From NCBI GenBank assembly GCA_003508835.1, contig PUFA01000062.1, forward strand, positions 1,526,001 to 1,590,000: a DNA stretch of 64,000 nucleotides. The letters run 5' to 3'. The notes under the pieces are model-generated. The model was not told the DNA's origin, ran no database searches, and worked only from the letters and a program-made list of their open reading frames with translations. A program made the translations under genes and the position numbers. Of the stretch, positions 56,163 to 64,000 are shown piece by piece. Numbering within the stretch: the stretch's first letter is position 1; every line of letters begins with the position of its first letter. The DNA is from Eonycteris spelaea (lineage: Eukaryota; Chordata; Mammalia; Chiroptera; Pteropodidae).

Positions 56163-56672
56163 TTTCAGAGTTCTTGGATTCTTTGTCATAAATTAATTAA
56201 CTCTATGTGCATGGGTTTAATTCTGGACTCTCTATTCTGTTCCATTGATCAGTGTGTCTTTTGTGCCAGGTCCATACTGTTTTGATTTCTATAGCTTCAT
56301 AGTTTAGTTTGAAAGCAGGACATGTGATGCCTCCAACTTTTTTCTTTATCAGGATTGCTTTGACTGTTCAGGTCTTCTGTGGTTCCATACAAATTTTAAG
56401 ACTGTTTTTTCTATTTCTGTGAAAACTCCATTGGACTTTGGATAGGGATTGCAATGACTATGTAGAGCACTTCAAATATTATGGATATTTTAACAATATT
56501 AATTGTTGTGACCATGAGTGTGAAATATCTTCCCATTTATTTGTGTCATCTTCAATTTTTCATCATTGTCTTACAGTTTTCAGTGTGTAGATCTTTTACC
56601 TTTTGGTTAAATTTATTCCTAAGTATTTTATTCATTTGATACTATTTTATATGGGGTTGTATTCTTAACTGG
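56163..56672 (-). mobile_element. L1 ORF2 post-RT fragment in inverted orientation (copy C)
   Basis: Minus-strand L1. The reverse complement reads 'AAATACTTAGGAATAAATTTAACC', 'AGATCTACACACTGAAAAC', 'TATTGTTAAAATATCCATAA', 'GCAATCCCTATCCAAAGTCC', 'GGAGGCATCACATGTCC' and 'GATCAATGGAACAGAATAGAG'. This is the ORF2 interval after the reverse-transcriptase core. It abuts copy B head on near 56162. The short plus-strand frame at 56073-56285 spans the junction and is not a gene. Confidence 0.82.
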
Positions 56673-57164
56673 AAATTACCAAACAGCACTCCCATTTGCG
56701 TTCTACAACTTTTCCATTGGCTGAGAAATGTCTTTACAGTTATGAGCCTAGCTAAAATTAGGGCTTTTATTATTATGGAAGGATGGATTTATGGGGCTAT
56801 ATGGTAGTCTCTAAACAAGTAGCATGGAAAAGTATCAAGAGCATTCTAACCTTATCTCTTGATTCCCTCAGGCACTGTGAAATCTGTTAATACAGTCTCT
56901 CAAGGCTTATTTTGACCAATGTTTCTATAATTTATGCTGTAATTCAAATTACTCAATTCTTTTTCATTTTAGATACATCTCTAGCTACCCTAACAACTCA
57001 TGTTGTCATAGATGAGAAGATACATACACCTGCAATTTCAAAGTTTGAGCCCAATTTAGCAATCTTTGTCCTCAGATGTCCCATCCAGTAATGATATTCT
57101 TATTAGATATTGGTATTTTATTGGATGCAGAAACCACCTGCAAGGACCATAGAAGTTCCCAGAT
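56673..57164. other. Unassigned sequence
   Basis: No feature was recognised. Confidence 0.4.
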
Positions 57165-57340
57165 GTATGTTGATGCTAAATATAACACTCACATCCATTA
57201 GCGTTCTCACTATATTTTTTCATCAATAGTCCAAGATATAAAATTATGGATAGCTTAATTATCTGTGATTTGCCCAAGTCCTCACAAATAATTAACAGTA
57301 AACAAGGATCTGGAACCCAGGTTGAACTACATTAATTATT
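57165..57340 (-). mobile_element. MIR SINE fragment
   Basis: Minus-strand MIR core and tRNA-like half: 'CACATCCATTAGCGTTCTC', 'TTATCTGTGATTTGCCC', 'AAGTCCTCACAAATAATTAAC', 'GGATCTGGAACCCAGGTTG'. Confidence 0.7.
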
Positions 57341-58544
57341 TATTACTGATAAACAAGACCAAAAGGAATGCAGTTTTTACTTTTCATACATAAACAAAAT
57401 GCAATATATTTATAAATTTTTAAATTTTGTCCAAAAACTCTATGGGAGAAAAACATAGGCCAAAGCAGTGTGGGAGCATATTTCTGCCTGTTAATTTCAT
57501 AAATATCATTACCACCAATTCTATTTGTTCCCCTTTATCAGCCCACCTCAAAAATGCATATTTAATAAATAGCAGGTAATTGTAAATTGTGTTCTCTTAA
57601 TTCAGAAACATTTTTTTTTCTCTATGGGGAGACAGGATGCTGTCACTTTTTTTCCTGTTTACTTCAAAATTTAAGAGCATTGTCATTGATCTTAGATGTA
57701 CTTTTGTTTATGTTATTAATTATATTCCATCCCATTTATATTTGAATAAACTAGATGCCAGAGTGTTTATGTTCAAGGTTTTATTTTTTTTAAGTGTTAC
57801 AGTTGTTGCTTGCTTGTCTTTTAATGTAGTTTTACAGCACAATATTTAAAAATAGAGAATATCTAAATATTTAAACACTGGAATGGGTGTGATATGACAT
57901 GCATGTGTCCCCATCCCATCTATAACCGTTCTCAATTCCAAAGAAGAGAGGATCAAAGGCATTGCATTATTCTATCTAGCTGGCTGTCCCTGAGTGACTC
58001 ATAATTTTTTCACTTAGTGACTATTAGCAAGGAAAGATTAGTACATTTTAATTCTCCTTGACTTAGTCTTATTTTTCTTTTGTTCTTACTGCTTGACAGT
58101 ATATTTCAGTCTCCAGTATGTTGCTTTGTCTTTAGTTAATTTTAACAAATCATACATTCGCAGACCCAAGAATCTTTCTAGAGACTTTTCAAATCTCATA
58201 ATGTTGTCTATTTTTAAATATATTTTGACATGATGACAGTTTCTTTGCTTGTCTTTTCCTTCAATTGTATTTGCTTCTATGCTAATCTGCTGAAATAATA
58301 GTTAGATTGTGTTTTCTGTTATAAAGTTGAAGGAGAAAGATATGAGAGAAAGTCATATCAGACCTTTAGTAATCTTTACAGTTCGAGAGTCAATTACGCA
58401 AATAAGTCAACAAATTTTTTCAATGGTATCTTTATATTATGACTTTAGAGAACTTTCAAAACAAGAAAATGGCAATTTTTATCAAAAACTCTCAATATTT
58501 ATGATAACTTTCAGTTTATTTTAATTACATTTTTAAAGTTTATT
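57341..58544. other. Unassigned AT-rich sequence
   Basis: No gene or named repeat was recognised. The open frames at 57637-57849 and 58309-58524 are isolated, with no domain or splice context. Confidence 0.4.
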
Positions 58545-58735
58545 ATTTACATAGGAATTTTAAGAACATTGTAAAATACATTTAAATTCCTGACTTTATC
58601 TTACAAGTGTAATTCCTGAGACTTAGATTCTATGATTGGCTCAAGTTCCCACAAATGATAAATAGTAAACAAGGACCTAAATCCCAGAGAGCCCAATTTC
58701 TACTTACAGACTTTCTCTATAATCTTTGACCTCCT
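58545..58735 (-). mobile_element. MIR SINE fragment
   Basis: Minus-strand MIR: 'TTATTATTTACATAGGAATTT', 'TGAGACTTAGATTCTATGATTGG', 'CTCAAGTTCCCACAAATG', 'GGACCTAAATCCCAGAGAG', 'ACTTTCTCTATAATC'. It is similar in extent to the MIR at 57165 but shows independent decay. Confidence 0.7.
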
Positions 58736-60319
58736 TGTGCAAATTAAGGCATTAGGAGCTGCTAAGGTTGCTCAATATAGAGTAGCTTCCAATAATTATT
58801 TGATATACTTGGAGAGAATATAAGCAGCTTAGATCGTGCCCACTCTTCCCACTTCCCACCACTACCATTTCCCCCCACCCTAACTATAGCCATTTTAAAT
58901 GTATCTACTGCTCTTAAATCCCTGGAAGCAAGACTCAAAAATTCATAACTTTGCAAGCCTATCTAGATGATTTGAAGGTAGCCATAACTGCCTAAAGGCA
59001 CTGGCAACACAAGTTGTCCTGTAGTGCAACATGCATTATGCTAGTCATCCTTCCCAATCCCACATCCCAAGGCCAGGCGTCACCTTTCTAAATGCCCACC
59101 AAGGGCCAGATGTAAGAGCATGCATATATTGTGTGAGTTGATTGAAACTGCACTAGCAGAAAAGTTTCTATAACAGCCCTGCTCAGCTACATGCTACTGA
59201 TTTCCAAGATACCCAACAATCGAAAGTTTTGTGTTTGTAACATTGGTCAAAATTTTAATTTCATGAATGACTAATTGTATCTTTATAGATCTAGAGTTCC
59301 ATGGGCTGCAGCTTATAATATCCGAGAGATATTTGAGATGAAAGAGACTATGATTTTGGGGGTCTCCCTTGTTTGACCTGAACCATGTCCATAGCTGCTG
59401 TAAAACTGAGTTATTCAAGAAGTTGTCGCAAAGCATTTCCCAACTTACCATGGTCCTAGGTTTTAGTTGATGAATTTAGAGTTCTGTGGAAGAGAGATCT
59501 ATTTGATTTATGTATCATCATGGTAGTACTTTTTTTTTATGCCAGATCTGAAATTGATAGTTTGGTATACATTCATGAGACTAAGTGAACTCCATGTAAA
59601 AGATATGTCAATTACAGAGCCTCACAAGGGGGTATAACTAATCCACACTGGTGCTTTTAAATTTGTTGTATTCTGGAATAAGGTACAGCAGTTTGTTTGA
59701 ACACATGTTATCTTAGGGATATTTTTTCTTTTCAAATATATTAGAAAACTTAATGCTGACTTACTAATAGCACAAGCACTTAGAGTGTTGTTTTATTATT
59801 ATTTTTGTGAGATGGTAACATGCAATCTTCAGTTCAAAAAATGGGCATCATCTCTTTTGTCCAGTATAAGCTAGTTAAGAAATTGATGAATGCCAGATCA
59901 ACACAGAGAAGAAAACTAGTCCCTTTTCTAAATTAGTCAGAGGCTGAGCTAAAACACCTACCTCTGCTGGTTGACGGATCTCAGTAGGATGAATGTTTTA
60001 AATGTAGCCAAGACCTCAAAGCTCATTATTAACATTTATATAGGATTGAGCAACAAGTATGTTTCCAAAATAAGCTATTCCAAAATAAATTTGAGAGTAA
60101 ACTAGTCTCTAATTTAGATACATGTTACAATCTGATTACTTTAATAAAGACAAAAACAGACACACAGCAGCAGATACCAAACCTAAATACAAATAGCTAA
60201 GTCTGTCCTGGTCTTCATATACTCCCAAACAAAATGAAGGCCAGAAGGCTTCTTTCTAGATTATTCAGGAAAAAAAGCAAAATATATTTTTAAATGAGGC
60301 TAAATATACACGTTTTTAA
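58736..60319. other. Unassigned sequence
   Basis: No gene or named repeat was recognised. The part 59930-60060 is repeat-free and of balanced composition. Confidence 0.4.
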
Positions 60320-60445
60320 GTTTATACTTATCTATCTTTTCTCAACACTAGAATATAAATTTTCTAAATGTGTTTGTTTATGATGAAATACCCTAAAGTC
60401 CCTTGCCTATAGCAGAAGTTCAACAAATATTCATGGGCTAATCCG
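60320..60445 (+). mobile_element. L2 LINE 3'-end fragment
   Basis: Plus-strand L2 tail: 'TCAACACTAGAATATAAATTTTC', 'AAGTCCCTTGCCTATAGC' and 'AGTTCAACAAATATTCATGG'. These are the equivalents of 'CCACTAGACTGTAAGCTCC', 'CCTGGCACATAG' and 'CTCAATAAATG'. Confidence 0.6.
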
Positions 60446-61839
60446 TTGTTAAACATAACAGAATAAATGGCCTTGACTTAAAGCCAATATAAGTCCTAAG
60501 GCCATATGCTTCTTGATTCATTTCAAACGTTGTTTTTTTTTTTTTTTAAGAAATGCATGCAAACTCTTTTTAGAAATGTTTCTAATGCAGCATATTTAAA
60601 AAGACTCTATCATTGCTAAGTTAATGACATTTGTAAATAAAATAAAACACAGTATATCATAAAACCATAGCAGCATATAGGCCCTCTATTGAAAATGATT
60701 AATATGTATTATATACAGGCTAGCAAGAATCCATCATTTACAATTAAACTATAGATTTTATGCCATGTGTCTTTCTTGGAATGGACAATGAATTTTACTT
60801 AACACATTTATAAGTTTTCAAGTGGCTACATCTCAAAGATAAGATGTGAAAGCAGAATACAACCAGTAAAAACCAGTCAAAATTTAGAAGATAAAATGAA
60901 AGCTTCAGGGAATAAAGAGATCAAAAGGAGGAAGGGCTTATGGTTGAACAATGGAGGTATATTACACAGAAGTCACCATAGCAATTATTAGAAGAGGTCA
61001 GAGCTGGGAATAACACATCAGCTAGTACAGTCCTTATGTGAGGTATAAATCTCCCTTCTCTAACAGCTTCTACATAATTATCTGGCATTAATACATAAAC
61101 ACTCTCAGTTTTACAGACCTCACAATTTCCCAGGATGAACCATTCCATCGTTGACAGCTCGGATTATAAGAAAATTCTTAATTATAATGAGTCAAAATTT
61201 GTTTTCTTGAAATTACTTCCTATTGGTCTTTGTTATGTCTTCTATAGCCACACAGGCAGTTTTCTTCTTTCACATGCCACCGCTCAAATTCTGGAAGCTT
61301 GATATCATTCCACTAGTAATGCTAGCCTTCTCCAAATAATAGACCAAATTTCTTCAACTCTTTGTCCTCAAAGTTTCAGTTTTTGATCACCTTGTTTGGG
61401 CACACTTAATAATCAACTCTCTTAAATTATATCACACAGAACTGGCCACCAATGCTAAATTTTTCTCTGAAGAGTCACAAGACGCAGGGCCCTGGGGGAC
61501 ATTTATGTGGCCTCTCAGCAGCAGTCCCCTCTATTTCTGCTGATAAAACCCTAACTTCCCAATGAGGGAATCACTCCTCCCATTAGATCTTTCTCTAGCG
61601 AGGCCGTCCATATACCCTGATGTAGCCAATTAGTCTAGGCCACTTTCAGAGAGCATAATCCCATATAAACCAATTGACACAAAGAAAATTTGCTTGGACT
61701 TTAGGAAGAGCCTCCTTATCCCAGAAGACTCTAACTAACTAGGTGAGAAATTTAAATGTTATAACCAAGGAGTTACTGGAAATCACCTTGCAACTCTGCA
61801 AGAACCCACATGAGGAGACAAAGCAATAAAAATAAAGGG
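60446..61839. other. Unassigned sequence
   Basis: No gene was recognised. A T15 run lies at 60533-60547. The GC-richer patch at 61470-61690 ('AGTCTAGGCCACTTTCAGAG') resembles an old repeat I cannot name. Confidence 0.38.
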
Positions 61840-62250
61840 GTATCCTAGCATTCTTTCAGTTCTGTGTACTTGCCATGCCCTATTCCCAACGCACACACAC
61901 TATTCCTCATGTTATTACCTCTGCCTAGAATATTCTTCTAATCCTGTCATTTACTTCTATCTATCCTTCACATCTGAGTTCTAGTGTCACTTCCTCTGAA
62001 AAGCCTTTTCTTATCTTCCTAACCAGGTCAAATTTGTGTATTCTCAGTTCCTGAATCACCAGGTACTTCACATACTTATTACAATAGCAATATTCGACTT
62101 ATTTGTATGATTATTTGATAATTGTCTTCTTCTCCATTATTATGTAAGCTCTTTGAGGTTAGAGATCTTGTCTGTCTTGTATATGGCAGAACCCCCAGGG
62201 CTTGAATGAACAAATACATTGAATAATGAATGAATGATGCAATAAAGACC
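61840..62250 (+). mobile_element. L2 LINE 3' end, long fragment
   Basis: A long, readable L2 3' part on the plus strand: 'CTCTGCCTAGAATATTCTTC', 'TATCCTTCACATCTGAGTTC', 'CTTCCTCTGAAAAGCC', 'TTACAATAGCAATATTCG', 'TATGTAAGCTCTTTGAGG', 'GATCTTGTCTGTCTTG', and a tail of GAATGAATGATG near 62240. The 143-codon minus-strand frame at 62079-62510 overlaps it antisense and has no recognisable domain. Confidence 0.82.
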
Positions 62251-63424
62251 AACACGTTAAAGAAAGCTACCACATGGATGGTGAGCTCAGCTGGGATGGT
62301 GGTAGCATGAAACTTGGAGACAAATATTGTTCTGAACCATGTGCACTTTCCAGAAATCAAAAGAAAATACCAATAAGGCGATAGATGGCAACTAATGAGG
62401 GAACAGAAGCAAGACAGAGCTGTGGAGTGCCAATTGCCAAAAATGTCGAAGCTGGAGGTGTTTTTAAATGAATGGAAGAGTAATGGTTTAGAAACATGGT
62501 TAGGAAACAAGAAGGCCTCTCCTCTCCAAACTGCACCTTCCTGGGGAAATGGTGTCCTCTGAATGCTATTGTTAAAGCTAGAACATCTTGTGGGTGTTGG
62601 GAGAATAGATTAATACCAAAGGTGAGTTGATTGTGGAGGGTGCAAAAGTGAGAAGGTGGAGGGAGAGAACTGAAGATAGGAAAAGGGTTTATATGCGGTA
62701 AAGAAAAAGAAGCAGAGGGTCAAAGTGGAAGTCTCCAGAAAATTCAGACACGTAAAATGACGTATTTTACACATGAAGCTAATTCACAGTAGAATCTGTA
62801 CTAGCAGGTGGGTCCTCTGCCTACTTAGGCACAATTTTTCCTTTAATTTTAAACTTTTTTGTCCTGAATATATACCAAAGTTGGTGACAGAAAAGGAATA
62901 GCCTTGGGAAATTAAGCTAATAAAATTGCCTTGTAATAGTGGTTGATTTTTAATGTGAGATTAGAATAAAATGCAAAATACACTTAAGTGTTGAGATTAC
63001 ATATCATAGCTAAAAATATTTCCTTCTCTCTAATAATCTAAGCTCCTGAACTATCACAACATCCTAGTATAGCCTCAAAAAATATAGGATCAACTGAATG
63101 TGAATAAATTAACAAAGAGTCATTGAGAAATGTCAACATTCCCAGATGCTGACAGACTAATGATGACAATTAAGAAAATTTATCTTAAAAATAAAACAGA
63201 TGCCCTAATACACACTGGGAGAATAATTCATGAGGCCTTCGAGCCCCAGGAGAAGAGAAGGGGATTGGTACAATGAAGCACATGTTTGATGAGACCATGT
63301 GGGGACACATATATCTCTGTGGACAGAGCACAATGTGCTAGGACGAGAATAGAAATACATGCAAAGAATTGAAAGAACATAGAGGAAGGAGTTGTTAACT
63401 CTGCACTAAGGAGGAAGGAGAAGA
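62251..63424. other. Unassigned sequence
   Basis: No gene or named repeat was recognised. Confidence 0.4.
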
Positions 63425-63830
63425 ATTCATTCATTCATGCAACAGATATATATTTAGCACCTAGTAGGCACTAGGTACTGTTCTGAGCACTGGTGATACA
63501 ATAGTGAACAACAGGGTTAAAAATTCCTGCCCTTGTGAGCTGACATTGTAATAGGAAGAAATAGAAATATATACTATGTCAAATGGCAATAAGTCTGAGC
63601 AGAAGAAAAAATTTGAGTATAGAAATAAGAATGTAGAAAAAACGGGGTGGTCAGTAAAGGCCTTCTTGATAAGGACATTTGACCAAACTCTGACATTTGA
63701 GATGACATTTGGCTTGGTTCTAAAAGGATGTATAAGGTCACCAGAGAAGGGAGGTGGGGAAGGAATTTCTAGGTGTGGAAAATAAAGAATGAAAAGGTCC
63801 AAAGATCCAAAAGAATTTTGAGAAATAAGT
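63425..63830 (+). mobile_element. Long ancient repeat (same family as 34270-35620), 5' part
   Basis: It begins 'ATTCATTCATTCATGCAAC', 'TTAGCACCTAGTAGGCACTAGG', 'TACTGTTCTGAGCACTGG', 'TGATACAATAGTGAACAAC', 'AAATTCCTGCCCTTGTGAGC' and 'TGACATTGTAATAGGAAG'. It runs through 'GGGGTGGTCAGTAAAGGCC' and 'CATTTGAGATGACATTTGG'. This is the opening section of the long L1M/HAL1-associated repeat whose later sections are at 34270-35620. Overlapping open frames on both strands here are incidental. Confidence 0.68.
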
Positions 63831-64000
63831 TATTTTTTACCACCTAACATTTATTTTCTCTCCTGATTATGGTAATTTCTTCATAATATCACTGTTCCCC
63901 ATTCTTTGTGGATGTGTTTCAGAGTAGGAGTAGGAAATGTATACTAGGCCTGACCACTTAAAGGAGTGCATTCTCTTACAGTGATAAGTAACTTAAAATT

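Noticed and set aside
62079..62510. Longest open frame in the window, 143 codons on the minus strand
   Set aside because: It overlaps a clear L2 fragment antisense, shows no domain or splice context, and its length is within chance expectation.
63461..63802. 113-codon minus-strand frame
   Set aside because: It lies inside an ancient interspersed repeat whose opposite strand is also open.
1..64000. CRISPR arrays, operons, phage or bacterial mobile systems
   Set aside because: The repeat content is entirely mammalian; no regularly spaced repeats or bacterial gene structure is present.
1..64000. tRNA, U6, 7SK or Y RNA genes
   Set aside because: I scanned by eye for their conserved internal promoter and core words and saw none; a covariance-model scan would be decisive.

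Overview
This window looks like a gene-poor, AT-rich stretch of a placental-mammal nuclear genome, either intergenic or deep intronic. I find no protein-coding exon, rRNA, tRNA, small-RNA gene, CpG island or CRISPR array that I can support. Open reading frames stay short (143 codons at most). Those I checked fall in repeats, simple sequence or plain AT-rich DNA.

The organism is inferred from the repeats. Ancient layers shared by placental mammals are everywhere: MIR, L2, L1M, MLT1/MaLR LTRs, a Tigger1 remnant and hAT-Charlie fragments. Two minus-strand L1 3' ends (40840-41355 and 52905-53190) have 3' UTR text that I associate from memory with bat L1s. No Alu, B1/B2, carnivore tRNA-Lys SINE, equine ERE, ruminant Bov, pig PRE-1 or bat Ves SINE was seen in 64 kb. 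A bat whose lineage lacks abundant recent SINEs, such as a pteropodid megabat, fits best. No database was searched.

Layout. 0.6-2.3 kb is a decayed L1 on the plus strand; 2.8-3.5 kb is unique sequence dense in homeodomain-type TAAT motifs. 4.1-4.7 kb holds a Tigger1 remnant and an MLT1 LTR; 6.2-6.7 kb has an LTR-like stretch with TATA and poly(A) signals. 7-13 kb carries MIR and hAT fragments in AT-rich DNA. 18.0-19.8 kb is a long L1MA-type fragment with a purine microsatellite grown inside it. 21.3-22.1 kb is an old ERV LTR. 23.8-24.9 kb is a nest in which an MLT1A LTR splits a MIR. 26.6-27.1 kb is L1M-type sequence. 29.0-30.0 kb is repeat-free and enhancer-like. 30.83-31.26 kb is a clean solo LTR of betaretrovirus (ERV2) type with intact 6-bp target duplications. 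34.3-35.6 kb is a long ancient repeat. 40-46 kb mixes L1, L2, MIR and MLT1. 50-52 kb and 57-59 kb carry MIRs. 55-56.7 kb holds three L1 ORF2 fragments, two in opposite orientation. 60-64 kb has L2 and a second copy of the long ancient repeat.

No genes here work together. The most likely functional content is cis-regulatory: repeat-free segments at about 2.8-3.5, 29.0-30.0, 31.4-32.1 and 33.4 kb. I saw no undescribed gene system.
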